A DNA stretch of 64,000 nt, from NCBI GenBank assembly GCA_017477205.1, contig JAFUXE010000034.1, positions 33,077 through 97,076 of the forward strand. Reading direction: 5' to 3'. Of this stretch, positions 34,911-43,760 are shown in pieces; within the stretch, counting starts at the first letter, position 1, and each line of letters begins with the position of its first letter. Below the pieces are notes generated by a model. It saw only the letters and a program-made list of their open reading frames with translations. It had not been told where the DNA came from and did no database searches. The DNA is from Alloprevotella sp. Lineage in GTDB: Bacteria > Bacteroidota > Bacteroidia > Bacteroidales > Bacteroidaceae. A program made the position numbers and the translations under genes.

Positions 34911-36860
34911 TTACTTCTGGTACTGCTCTGTCATTTCGCGCACCTCGTCGTTGACTTTCTGTGCGAAGTCTGCGATGCTGAGGCTTCCCTGGTCGCCTTC
35001 GCCCTGCTTGCGGACGCTGACGGTGCCTTCGGCAGCCTCTTTTTCGCCCACGATGAGCAGGTAGGGAATGTGCTTGAGCTCGTTGTCGCGTATCTTGCGG
35101 CCTACTTTCTCGCTGCGGTCGTCCACGAAGGCACGTACGCCGGCGGCTTCAAGCTGCATCTTCACGTCGTATGCGTAGTCGTTGAATTTGTCCGAGATGG
35201 GAAGCAGGACACACTGGTCGGGCGTGAGCCAGAGCGGGAAGTGGCCGGCGGTGTGTTCGATGAGGACGGCTACGAAACGCTCCATCGAGCCGAACGGTGC
35301 GCGGTGGATCATGACGGGACGGTGCTTCTTGTTGTCCTCGCCCGTGTATTCCAGCTGGAAGCGCTCGGGCAGGTTGTAGTCCACCTGTATCGTGCCGAGC
35401 TGCCAGCGGCGTCCGAGGGCGTCCTTCACCATGAAGTCGAGCTTGGGGCCGTAGAAGGCGGCCTCGCCGTACTCCACTTTTGCGGGAAGTCCCTTTTCCT
35501 CGCAGGCTTCCACGATGGCGCGCTCTGCCTTCTCCCAGTTTTCGTCCGTTCCGATGTACTTTTCGCGGTTCACCTTGTCGCGGAGGGAAATCTGGGCCTC
35601 AAAGTTCTCGAACTTCAGGGCGCGGAAGATGATCATGATGATGTCCATGACGCGCATGAACTCGCCCTTCACCTGGTCGGGGCGGCAGAAGATGTGGGCG
35701 TCGTCCTGCGTAAATCCGCGCACGCGCGTCAGTCCGTGAAGTTCGCCGCTCTGCTCGTAGCGATAGACGGTGCCGAACTCGGCCAGGCGCAGGGGAAGGT
35801 CCTTGTAGCTGCGGGGCTTCCAGGCGTAGATGGCGCAGTGGTGGGGGCAGTTCATGGGCTTCAGCAGGTATTCCTCGCCTTCCTCGGGCGTATGGATGGG
35901 CTGGAAGCTGTCCTTGCCGTACTTGGCGTAGTGTCCGCTGGTGACGTAGAGGTTCTTGGAACCGATGTGGGGGGTCATCACCTGCTGGTAGCCGTAGCGC
36001 TTCTGTATCTTCTTGAGGAAGTCTTCAAGCTGCAGGCGGAGCATTGTTCCCTTCGGCATCCACATGGGCAGGCCTTTGCCGACCATTTCGGAGAACATGA
36101 AGAGTTCCAGCTCCTTGCCAATCTTGCGGTGGTCGCGGCGTTTTGCCTCCTCAAGCAGCTGGAGATATTCGTCGAGAAGCTTCTTCTTGGGGAACGTGAT
36201 GCCATAGACGCGCGTCATCTGCGGGCGTTTCTCGTCGCCGCGCCAGTAGGCGGAGCTGACGGCCATCACCTTGAACGCCTTGATGGGCGCGGTCGTCACG
36301 AGGTGTGGGCCGCGGCAGAGGTCGGTGAAGTCGCCCTGCGTGTAGGTCGTGATGTGGCCGTCCTCAAGGTCGGCGATGAGTTCGTTCTTGTACGTCTGGC
36401 CTTTGTCGCCGAAGAACTTCAGGGCGTCTGCCTTGCTGATGCTCTTGCGGACAAGTGCCTCCTTGCGCTGCTGAAGCTCCATTACTTTTTGTTCAATCTT
36501 GGGGAAATCCTCCTCGCGGATGGTGACGCCCTCGGGCGGCATCACGTCGTAGTAGAATCCGTTCTCTATCGCGGGACCGATTCCGAACTGCGTACCGGGC
36601 CAGAGCTCCTGTATGGCTTCCGCCATGAGGTGGGATGACGTGTGCCAGAAGGCGTGTTTTCCCTCCTCGTCGTCCCATTTGTAGAGGGCGATTGCGCTGT
36701 CCTCGGTGATGGGGCGGTTCAGTTCCGTCGTTTCGCCGTTCACGCCGCAGCTCAGCACCTCACGCGCCAGCGACGGGGAGATGCTTTCGGCAATTTGAAG
36801 ACCCGTCACGCCGCTTTCATACTCGCGCACCGAGCCGTTGGGAAATGTGATTTTTATCAT
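34911..36860 (-). CDS. thrS: Threonyl-tRNA synthetase
   Basis: Class II synthetase that charges tRNA-Thr; 649 residues. It has the N-terminal TGS domain ([16 protein letters not shown]), the editing domain with [11 protein letters not shown], and the catalytic core with the zinc ligand in [10 protein letters not shown] (about residue 337), [23 protein letters not shown] and the C-terminal anticodon domain. It precedes infC in the usual order but each has its own promoter. Confidence 0.97.
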   Translation of the reverse strand: MIKITFPNGSVREYESGVTGLQIAESISPSLAREVLSCGVNGETTELNRPITEDSAIALYKWDDEEGKHAFWHTSSHLMAEAIQELWPGTQFGIGPAIENGFYYDVMPPEGVTIREEDFPKIEQKVMELQQRKEALVRKSISKADALKFFGDKGQTYKNELIADLEDGHITTYTQGDFTDLCRGPHLVTTAPIKAFKVMAVSSAYWRGDEKRPQMTRVYGITFPKKKLLDEYLQLLEEAKRRDHRKIGKELELFMFSEMVGKGLPMWMPKGTMLRLQLEDFLKKIQKRYGYQQVMTPHIGSKNLYVTSGHYAKYGKDSFQPIHTPEEGEEYLLKPMNCPHHCAIYAWKPRSYKDLPLRLAEFGTVYRYEQSGELHGLTRVRGFTQDDAHIFCRPDQVKGEFMRVMDIIMIIFRALKFENFEAQISLRDKVNREKYIGTDENWEKAERAIVEACEEKGLPAKVEYGEAAFYGPKLDFMVKDALGRRWQLGTIQVDYNLPERFQLEYTGEDNKKHRPVMIHRAPFGSMERFVAVLIEHTAGHFPLWLTPDQCVLLPISDKFNDYAYDVKMQLEAAGVRAFVDDRSEKVGRKIRDNELKHIPYLLIVGEKEAAEGTVSVRKQGEGDQGSLSIADFAQKVNDEVREMTEQYQK

Positions 36861-36937
36861 TTTCTTTGGTGTTTAGTTCGTTCCTTGCGTTGCGCCGCCG
36901 CCGTGAAGCGCCGGGGCACGTCCTGTTTTTGGGCGTG

Positions 36938-36969
36938 CAAAAGTACACAATATTATATTATACTCCAAA
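36938..36969 (-). promoter_or_regulatory. Promoter of thrS
   Basis: On the minus strand TTTG (36969-36966), 20 bases, then TACTTTTG (36945-36938); the ATG follows 78 bases later. Confidence 0.7.
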
Positions 36970-36983
36970 CCTACGGCGCGGAA

Positions 36984-37961
36984 TTATCTTTTCAGGCTTC
37001 GCAGGAGCGGCCGCAGCTCCGAGGCGGCGTCGTAGCCCATCCGGTACATTTCGTCAACCGCCGACGTCGTGAAGTCGTAGGGGCCGAAGTCCCCGAGGTC
37101 GGGGTTGATATAGACATCCGTGCGCCGCAGGTTGTCGCGGTACTTGTCCTGGCCCAGGATTCCCACGAGGCTGTTGTAGAAAATGTCGAAGATGCCGAGC
37201 GAGGGCTCAGGCGCGGCGGGCTGCGCGCGGCGTCCCGTCTGGCTCAGGTCCACGCCGATGACCACGTCGGCTCCCATCTCGCGGACGACGTCTGCGGGAA
37301 AGTTGTTCCTCGCGCCGCCGTCGATGAGCATCCAGTCGCCCCACTCCACCGGTTCGAACAGGGCGGGAATGCTCATGCTGGCCCGCATCGCGGCGGAAAG
37401 TGCGCCCCGGGAGAGCACCACCTCCTGCCCCGTCTTCATGTCCACCGCAACGGCGCGAAACGGGATGGGCAGGCGGTCGAAGTCCTTGCGCTTCTGGCGC
37501 TTCGTCAGGTGCTCGAAGAACTGCGTGATGAGCGTTCCGCGCACCAGGCCCCGCTGCCAGAAGGGGCGTTCGGCGTCGCGTCCCGTGCGCGGCTGGGCAT
37601 TGCCGAAGCGGTCCGTAGGCATCGGAATCGTGCCCCCTCCCGTCAGCCAGCCGTAGCCGTCGGAGGAGTGGAACCAGCCGTCGCTCAGGAGTTCCGCCCA
37701 GTCGGCATTGTGGAAGAGGTTGCGCAGCGAGTCGGCGCTGAATCCAAGGGAGTAGAGGCCGCCGACGATGCTGCCGATGCTCGTGCCAGCGATGAAGTCC
37801 GGGCGGATGCCCTCTTCTTCCATCACTTTCAGCACGCCCACCTCGGCGGCTCCCTTGGCGCCGCCGCCGCCCAGCGCCAGGCCGATGCGCTGGCGTTGCG
37901 CGAGGGAAGGTGTCAGGAGCGTCATGCCCAGGAGCAGAAGGGAGATGCGTATGCGTTTCAT
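36984..37961 (-). CDS. Patatin-like phospholipase, secreted
   Basis: A 325-residue serine hydrolase. After a signal peptide (about 1-21) come the oxyanion motif GLALGGGGAKGAAEVG (about 27-42), the nucleophile GTSIGSIVGG and the catalytic DGGARNNFP. The Ser-Asp dyad is therefore complete, and acyl-ester hydrolysis of membrane lipids is expected. The protein lacks the POTRA and barrel domains of PlpD-type patatins. The start MKRIRISLLLLG is chosen because it begins the signal peptide and follows a TACATTTG box at 37988-37995. Confidence 0.88.
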   Translation of the reverse strand: MKRIRISLLLLGMTLLTPSLAQRQRIGLALGGGGAKGAAEVGVLKVMEEEGIRPDFIAGTSIGSIVGGLYSLGFSADSLRNLFHNADWAELLSDGWFHSSDGYGWLTGGGTIPMPTDRFGNAQPRTGRDAERPFWQRGLVRGTLITQFFEHLTKRQKRKDFDRLPIPFRAVAVDMKTGQEVVLSRGALSAAMRASMSIPALFEPVEWGDWMLIDGGARNNFPADVVREMGADVVIGVDLSQTGRRAQPAAPEPSLGIFDIFYNSLVGILGQDKYRDNLRRTDVYINPDLGDFGPYDFTTSAVDEMYRMGYDAASELRPLLRSLKR

Positions 37962-37987
37962 GGGTCCGGAAGTTTTCGTTTTCCCTG

Positions 37988-37995
37988 CAAATGTA
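37988..37995 (-). promoter_or_regulatory. -7 box for the patatin-like gene
   Basis: TACATTTG on the minus strand, 26 bases before the chosen start codon; no clear -33 element. Confidence 0.45.
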
Positions 37996-38104
37996 GGCTT
38001 TCCTGCGGGAAATCGTGCCTTTGCGGCGCACTTTTTCACTCCCCCGCCCTTTCCGCCTCCCCGTCGGTGCCTTCCCAAGCGCGGCAGGATGCCTTACGGG
38101 GACT

Positions 38105-38187
38105 CGAAAAATGCCTTTAATGGAATCGCAAAATGCCTTTTATGGAACCGCAAAATGCCTTTAAAGGAACCGCGTAATGCCTTCATG
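38105..38187. repeat. 22-bp tandem array, 3.8 units
   Basis: Units of the form CGCAAAATGCCTTTAAWGGAAC start at 38105, 38127, 38149 and 38171 (last one partial), exactly 22 bases apart with a few substitutions. The array lies in the 587-base spacer between the patatin-like gene and fabD, which otherwise contains no gene I can support. Confidence 0.85.
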
Positions 38188-38240
38188 CGTGTGGCCAGAA
38201 GGCAGCAGATGCCTGCCGTGAAGGCATCCCGCCCACAAAC

Positions 38241-38317
38241 CACCGCGGTGGTTTCTTCGTCCCACGTACGTGGTTTCTTCATCCCACGGCGGTGGTTTTT
38301 TCATCCCACGGCGGTGG
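38241..38317. repeat. 22-bp tandem array with CCAC-N4-GTGG palindromes
   Basis: Units start at about 38241, 38262, 38284 and 38306 (last partial), 21-22 bases apart. Each contains a 10-12 bp palindrome of the CCACGTACGTGG or CCACGGCGGTGG type followed by TTTCTTCATC. Such spaced palindromes resemble protein-binding sites on successive helix faces. It is unrelated in sequence to the array at 38105. Confidence 0.85.
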
Positions 38318-38463
38318 GCGACGCTCTTGAAGGCATCGGGACGGATTTTCGACGGCTTCGGACAACGGGAAGGAAGGCTTCGGGGGAAGCGGCCGAAAAC
38401 CGAAAAAAACCTGCCGGAACAAACTTTCGGGCGGAAAAATTCGCCGGAACGGATAAAAAGTAC

Positions 38464-38471
38464 TACCTTAG
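38464..38471 (+). promoter_or_regulatory. Weak -7 box candidate for fabD
   Basis: TACCTTAG differs by one base from TAnnTTTG and is followed by a CCCG stretch; the fabD ATG is about 78 bases downstream. Confidence 0.3.
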
Positions 38472-38548
38472 CCCCGCAAAAACAAACCAAAATCAACCGG
38501 ACATCGCGCGCAGCCTGCGCGGCGAGCCGCAAAAAACAAGTAACAAGA

Positions 38549-39451
38549 ATGAAAGCATTCGTATTCCCCGGACAGGGGGCACAATTCGTAGGTATGGGAA
38601 AGGCGCTCTGCGAGACGCACCCCATCGCACAAAGCTATTTTGAGAAAGCCAATGAGATTCTGGGCTTCCGCATCACGGACGTCATGTTCAGCGGAACGGA
38701 CGAAGAACTGAAACAGACGCGCGTCACGCAGCCCGCCGTATTCCTCCACAGCGTGGTGAAAGCCCTCGCGCTGGGCGACAACTTCGCGCCTGACATGGTA
38801 GCCGGGCACAGCCTTGGTGAGTTCTCCGCACTTACCGCCGCCGGATGCCTGACCTTCGAGGACGGCCTGCGCCTTGTGGCCACCCGCGCCACCGCCATGC
38901 AGCGCGCTTGCGAAGCCGCTCCCGGCGCTATGGCCGCCATCATCGCCCTGCCCGATGCCACCGTTGAGGACGCTTGCCGCAAGGCTGCGGAGAAAGGCGG
39001 CATCGTGGTGCCCGCGAACTACAACTGCCCGGGGCAGCTGGTCATTTCCGGCACGAAGGAAGCCGTTGAAGAAGCCTGCACCATCCTGCGCGACGCCGGC
39101 GCAAAGCGTGCCCTCATGCTCCCCGTGGGCGGCGCGTTCCACAGCCCACTGATGCAACCCGCGAAGGAAGAGCTTGAAGCCGCCATTGCCCGCACCGAGT
39201 TCCACGCGCCCCGCTGCGCCGTCTATCAGAACGTGGACGGACGCCGCCACACCGACCCCGAGGAAATCAAGCAGAACCTCATCCTGCAGCTCACGAGCAG
39301 CGTCCGCTGGACGGAAGAAGTGCAGAACATGCTGGCCGACGGCGCGACAAGCTTCACGGAATGCGGTCCCGGCAAGGCCCTGCAGGGCATGATTGTGAAA
39401 ATAGCCCGTGCCGCAGAAAGAGAAGTCGAAGTAAACGGCATCGAAGATTGA
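38549..39451 (+). CDS. fabD: Malonyl-CoA:ACP transacylase
   Basis: Loads malonyl groups from CoA to acyl carrier protein for fatty-acid synthesis; 300 residues. The start motif VFPGQGAQFVGMG, the nucleophile GHSLGEF (Ser88) and the second catalytic histidine in GGAFHSPLM (His198) are present. The other fab genes are absent from the window. The next gene begins 14 bases downstream. Confidence 0.96.
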   Translation: MKAFVFPGQGAQFVGMGKALCETHPIAQSYFEKANEILGFRITDVMFSGTDEELKQTRVTQPAVFLHSVVKALALGDNFAPDMVAGHSLGEFSALTAAGCLTFEDGLRLVATRATAMQRACEAAPGAMAAIIALPDATVEDACRKAAEKGGIVVPANYNCPGQLVISGTKEAVEEACTILRDAGAKRALMLPVGGAFHSPLMQPAKEELEAAIARTEFHAPRCAVYQNVDGRRHTDPEEIKQNLILQLTSSVRWTEEVQNMLADGATSFTECGPGKALQGMIVKIARAAEREVEVNGIED

Positions 39452-39465
39452 CAGACAATAACCGT

Positions 39466-41295
39466 ATGAGGGAAGAAAGCCGTACGGGAACGGTTCGCAG
39501 GCGCCGGAGGAGCACTCCTGCGCTGCGGGCATGCCTGCTGGGGCTTTCTTTCCTGCTATCCTTCCCCCTGATGAGTCAGAACGAACGAATCACCATCTAC
39601 CAAGTCCTGCCCCGCCTCTACGGCAACACGCAAACCGCGAACCGCCTGAACGGCACGCTGGAGGAGAACGGCGTGGGAAAAATGGCCGACTTCACGGACG
39701 CGCGCCTTCGCCGCATCCACGACTTCGGCTTCACGCACATCTGGTACACGGGGCTCCTTGAGCACGCCACGCAGACGGACTATTCGCGGCTGGGCATCCG
39801 CCGCGACCACCCCGCCGTCGTAAAGGGGCGCGCAGGCTCGCCCTATGCCGTGAAGGACTACTACGACGTAGATCCCGACCTCGCCCTGGAGCCCGAAAGG
39901 CGCATGGAGGAATTTGAGTCCCTCGTCGCCCGCACCCACAAGGCCGGGCTCCGCATGCTGATGGACTTCATCCCCAACCACGTGGCGCGGCAGTACTTCA
40001 GCGACGCACGTCCCGACGGCGTGCGCGACCTCGGACAGGACGACAACCCGCGCGACGCCTTCAACCGCGACAACAACTTCTACTACATACCGGGCGAGAC
40101 GCTCCACCTTGACAACATCTCCGCCGCCCGGGCCCCCGAAGCGCAGCAGCACGGCGCGCCCTATACGGAAAGTCCCGCCCGCGTCACGGGCAACGACCAC
40201 TTCGACGCATGGCCCTCGGACAACGACTGGTACGAGACCGTGAAGCTGAACTACGGCGTTGACTATCAAAACAGCCGCACAAGGTGGTTCCCGCTGACGC
40301 CCGGCGACCAGACGTGGGAGAACGTGCCTTCAACCTGGCGCAAGATGACGGAGATACTCCTCTTCTGGGCGTCAAAGGGCGTGGACGGCTTCCGCTGCGA
40401 CATGGCGGAGATGGTGCCCGTTGAATTCTGGGGCTTCGCCATCCCGCGTGTGAAGGAGCAGTATCCCGGCATCGTCTTCATTGCGGAGGTCTATAACCCC
40501 TCGGAATATCGCAACTACCTGCATCGCGGACGTTTCGACTATCTCTACGACAAAGTGGGGCTTTACGACACCCTGCGCGCCGTAGTGCGCGGCGAGACGG
40601 CGGCTTCGGCCATCACCTCCTGCTGGCAAGCCGTTGACGACATACGCCCCCACATGCTCAACTTCCTTGAGAACCACGACGAGCAGCGCATCGCCTCCCC
40701 CTTCTTCGCAGGCGACCCGCGCCGCGCCCTGCCTGCCCTCGTCGTCAGCGCCGCATTGGGAACAAGTCCCTTCATGCTCTACGCCGGACAGGAACTCGGC
40801 GAACGCGCGGAAGGAGCCTCCGGCTTCAGCGGCGACGACGGCCGCACGACCATCTTCGACTACTGGAGCGTGCCTTCCTACCGCAAGCTGCTTCGGGGAA
40901 AAGCCGCGTTCACGGCTGACGAGCGCGCACTCTACGACTACTATCAGCGCATCGTCTCGCTGCAAAATGCGTCGGCGGCGCTGCGCGAAGGCAGCTTCTT
41001 CGACCTCATGTACGTCAACCCCGGCGGCGAGGGGCTCCTGAACCCCCAGCGCCACTACGCCTTCCTGCGCCATGCAGGCAGGGAGACGCTTCTCGTCGTG
41101 GCAAACTTCAGCGCAGATGCCGAGCGCGTCAGCGTCCGCATCCCCGCCCACGCCTTCGACGTCCTTGGGCTGAAGGAGAAAACGGCGACAACGCGCGAGC
41201 TCCTCACGGGCAAACGCCTTCGCCAGACGCTTCTGCGCGACGGCTTCGTGCAGGTGGAGCTGCCCGCATACGGGGCCGCCATCCTCAGCATCTGA
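39466..41295 (+). CDS. Secreted GH13 alpha-amylase-family enzyme
   Basis: A 609-residue glycoside hydrolase. The N-terminal region is unusually basic (RRRRRS) before a hydrophobic core (about 23-36), giving a cleavable signal or membrane anchor. GH13 motifs: GLRMLMDFIPNH, GFRCDMAEM with nucleophile Asp312, FIAEVYN with acid/base Glu341, and NHDEQR with Asp405. The specificity (starch, maltooligosaccharide or trehalose-like) is not readable, but it is probably extracytoplasmic. It follows fabD by 14 bases, an odd pairing of function. Confidence 0.9.
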   Translation: MREESRTGTVRRRRRSTPALRACLLGLSFLLSFPLMSQNERITIYQVLPRLYGNTQTANRLNGTLEENGVGKMADFTDARLRRIHDFGFTHIWYTGLLEHATQTDYSRLGIRRDHPAVVKGRAGSPYAVKDYYDVDPDLALEPERRMEEFESLVARTHKAGLRMLMDFIPNHVARQYFSDARPDGVRDLGQDDNPRDAFNRDNNFYYIPGETLHLDNISAARAPEAQQHGAPYTESPARVTGNDHFDAWPSDNDWYETVKLNYGVDYQNSRTRWFPLTPGDQTWENVPSTWRKMTEILLFWASKGVDGFRCDMAEMVPVEFWGFAIPRVKEQYPGIVFIAEVYNPSEYRNYLHRGRFDYLYDKVGLYDTLRAVVRGETAASAITSCWQAVDDIRPHMLNFLENHDEQRIASPFFAGDPRRALPALVVSAALGTSPFMLYAGQELGERAEGASGFSGDDGRTTIFDYWSVPSYRKLLRGKAAFTADERALYDYYQRIVSLQNASAALREGSFFDLMYVNPGGEGLLNPQRHYAFLRHAGRETLLVVANFSADAERVSVRIPAHAFDVLGLKEKTATTRELLTGKRLRQTLLRDGFVQVELPAYGAAILSI

Positions 41296-41330
41296 CAAAC
41301 ACACATTATTATATATAATAATACCCAGAC

Positions 41331-43472
41331 ATGCAACCGCACCAACTACTTCTTCCCTGTCTCGGCTTAGCCGCAGGTGCTTTTGCCCAGACAGCACAGC
41401 GACCAAACGTCATCCTCCTCGTGGCTGACGACCTCGGCTACGGCGACCTCTCATGCTACGGGGCTACGCGCGTGCAGACGCCTGCCGTTGACAGCATCGC
41501 CCGTCACGGCGTGCGCTTCACCGACTGCCACGCGGTGGCATCCACAAGCACACCCTCGCGCTATTCCCTGCTGACGGGAGAGTATTGCTTCCGTCGTCCC
41601 GGCACCGACATCGCAGCCGGCAATGCCGGACTCATCATACGGCCGGAACAGTATACCATCGCAGACATGTTCCGGAGCGTCGGCTATACGACCGCAGCCA
41701 TCGGAAAGTGGCACCTCGGCCTTGGAAGCGTAACCGCACAGCAAGACTGGAACGCCAAGCTTGACTGCACGCCTGCCGACATCGGCTTTGACTACCACTA
41801 CCTCATGGCAGCAACGGCCGACCGCGTGCCTTGCGTCTTCATCGAGAACGGCTCTATCGCCAACTACGACGCATCGGCTCCCGTCTATGTCTCTTACGTG
41901 AGCAATTTCGAGGGCGAGCCCACGGGGGCAAACAACCCCGAACTGCTCACGAAGCTCAAGTCCAGTCACGGCCACAACCAGAGCATTGTCAACGGGATAG
42001 GACGCATTGGCTACATGAAAGGTGGAGGCAAGGCTCTTTGGCGCGACGAGGACATCGCGGACAGCATCATCGCCCACTCCGTGAGCTTCATGGCCGACAA
42101 CAAGGAGCACCCCTTCTTCATGTATCTCTGCACAAACGACGTCCACGTGCCCCGCTATCCGCACGAACGCTTCCGCGGGAAGAGCCCGATGGGGCTTCGC
42201 GGTGAGGCCATCTTGCAGTTCGACTATACGGTAGGCCGCATCGCAGCCGCCCTTGACAGCCTCGGGATTGCCGACAACACGCTTCTCATCATCACCAGCG
42301 ACAACGGCCCCGTACTCGACGACGGTTATCAGGACCAGGCGGTGACCCTCGCCGGAAGCCACAAGCCCGGAGGCCCCTGGCGCGGCGGCAAGTACAGCGC
42401 CTTCGAAGCCGGAACGGCTGTGCCCTTCATCGTCAACTGGCCTGCAAGAATCAAGGAAGGCAAGACTTCCGAGGCGCTCGTCAGCCACATTGACGACATC
42501 GCATCGCTTGCAGCCCTCGTGGGCGCAGAACTGCCCCTTGACGGCGCCTACGACAGCCAGAATCATCTCAGCACGTGGCTCGGCGAGGACGATGCCGACC
42601 GCGAGTTCGTGGCCGAGATGTCGCAGGCACGCACGCTTTCCCTCCGCACGAAAGACTGGAAGTATATCGAGCCCTGCAACTACGGCGCAGTACAAAGCCA
42701 GACGAACATCGAGACGGGCTACCTCAGCACGCCGCAGCTCTACGACATCTCGGCGTCGCGATACGAGGGGACAAACCTCTACAGCTCCCACCGCGAACAG
42801 GCCGAAATGCTCTCCGCGCGCCTGGAAGCCCTTCGCCAGCCGCTTTGCAGCTCCGACACGACGTTCTGGTACCAGCTCTACACGCCCGGACGCGACAACC
42901 GCTACCTCACGAACAAGGGCTCCGGCCTCGTCGGCGAGACAACGCCCCAGGCAGAGCGTTCGCAATGGAAGTTCGTGCTTCGCGCCGACGGTTCCTACGA
43001 CCTCGTCAACCGCTATGACGGCACCTACCTCGTGACCGGCGCTGTCCAGAAACCCGCCTTGCAGCTCAAGACGGCCGCAACGCCGCCTGCTACGGGCTGG
43101 AACCTCCTGACGGACGGCATCATGGGCTGTCTCTTCGCCGTCGTGAACGGAACGTCGCAGGTGAATCAGGGTGCCGCCTCGCGCAACTGGATGGTGCTCA
43201 ACTGGGGCGACGGTACAAACACGACCGATGCGGGATGCCGCTATGCCGTAGTCCTTTCCGATGCCGAAGCGAAGGTGCAGGACGGCATTTCCTACCCCGA
43301 ACTCACGAAGAACGACATCAGCGCCCGCCAGGACCGCTTCGTGCTGCGCGATACCGGAGAGACCGTGATGCTCTACAACATCTCGGGCGTTCGGCAGACT
43401 CCCGCCACTTGCCCCATGCGCGGCCTCTTCGTGGCCGTCGTGGGTGACCGCACGTACAAAGTCTTGCTCTGA
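41331..43472 (+). CDS. Secreted Ser-type sulfatase with C-terminal extension
   Basis: A 713-residue arylsulfatase-family enzyme with signal (ending AFAQ). VADDLGYGD (metal aspartates near 33-34) and STSTPSRYSLLTG (about 71-83) mark the active site. Residue 73 is Ser in the S-x-P-S-R motif, so activation to formylglycine needs an anaerobic maturase (anSME), which is not in the window. About 200 extra residues follow the sulfatase domain: an all-beta region (WYQLYTPGRDNRYLTN onward) and a tail (LYNISGVRQTP...YKVLL) like sorting or adhesion tails of Prevotella proteins. Substrate unknown; host or plant sulfated glycans are likely. Confidence 0.88.
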   Translation: MQPHQLLLPCLGLAAGAFAQTAQRPNVILLVADDLGYGDLSCYGATRVQTPAVDSIARHGVRFTDCHAVASTSTPSRYSLLTGEYCFRRPGTDIAAGNAGLIIRPEQYTIADMFRSVGYTTAAIGKWHLGLGSVTAQQDWNAKLDCTPADIGFDYHYLMAATADRVPCVFIENGSIANYDASAPVYVSYVSNFEGEPTGANNPELLTKLKSSHGHNQSIVNGIGRIGYMKGGGKALWRDEDIADSIIAHSVSFMADNKEHPFFMYLCTNDVHVPRYPHERFRGKSPMGLRGEAILQFDYTVGRIAAALDSLGIADNTLLIITSDNGPVLDDGYQDQAVTLAGSHKPGGPWRGGKYSAFEAGTAVPFIVNWPARIKEGKTSEALVSHIDDIASLAALVGAELPLDGAYDSQNHLSTWLGEDDADREFVAEMSQARTLSLRTKDWKYIEPCNYGAVQSQTNIETGYLSTPQLYDISASRYEGTNLYSSHREQAEMLSARLEALRQPLCSSDTTFWYQLYTPGRDNRYLTNKGSGLVGETTPQAERSQWKFVLRADGSYDLVNRYDGTYLVTGAVQKPALQLKTAATPPATGWNLLTDGIMGCLFAVVNGTSQVNQGAASRNWMVLNWGDGTNTTDAGCRYAVVLSDAEAKVQDGISYPELTKNDISARQDRFVLRDTGETVMLYNISGVRQTPATCPMRGLFVAVVGDRTYKVLL

Positions 43473-43540
43473 ACATCCGTTGAAAAGCATATTTTTGCAT
43501 TTTTCGGCCTGAAAAGTTGCTCGACTTCCGAAAAAGGTGC

Positions 43541-43548
43541 TATCTTTG
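43541..43548 (+). promoter_or_regulatory. -7 box for tRNA-Ser(CGA)
   Basis: TATCTTTG lies 18 bases before the tRNA 5' end, with a TTG at about the -33 position (43517-43519). Confidence 0.6.
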
Positions 43549-43565
43549 CAGGCCGAAACTCCAAA

Positions 43566-43653
43566 GGAAAGCTGCCAGAGTGGTCGAATGGGGCAGACTC
43601 GAAATCTGCTGTACGGCCTGTCCGTACCGGGGGTTCGAATCCCTCGCTTTCCG
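43566..43653 (+). tRNA. tRNA-Ser(CGA)
   Basis: An 88-base cloverleaf with a 7-bp acceptor (GGAAAGC / GCTTTCC), a D arm, anticodon stem-loop CAGA-CTCGAAA-TCTG (anticodon CGA, reading UCG), the long variable arm typical of tRNA-Ser, and a T arm GGGGGTTCGAATCCCTC-type loop. CCA is not encoded. It sits between the sulfatase and ispE. Confidence 0.93.
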
Positions 43654-43666
43654 CACCCCATCAAGC

Positions 43667-43725
43667 GCCACAGTTTTCACAGATTGCTACTTGAATGCAG
43701 GCAAGTTGTCCGTGAAAGCTGTGGC
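43667..43725. repeat. Inverted repeat between tRNA-Ser and ispE
   Basis: GCCACAGTTTTCAC (43667-43680) pairs with GTGAAAGCTGTGGC (43712-43725), one mismatch, enclosing 31 bases. There is no T-run, so it is not an evident terminator. Confidence 0.55.
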
Positions 43726-43760
43726 GAAATGTTTCGGTACACGCTCACAATCTGCTTCGT

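Noticed and set aside
38105..38317. CRISPR array candidate from the 22-bp repeats.
   Set aside because: The units follow one another directly without unique spacers, and no cas genes are present.
38468..39532. A minus-strand frame across fabD.
   Set aside because: It is antisense to fabD and contains no recognisable motif.
41451..43664. A 737-codon minus-strand frame over the sulfatase.
   Set aside because: It runs through the sulfatase and tRNA-Ser and has no domain or start signal; it is a shadow of the plus-strand gene.
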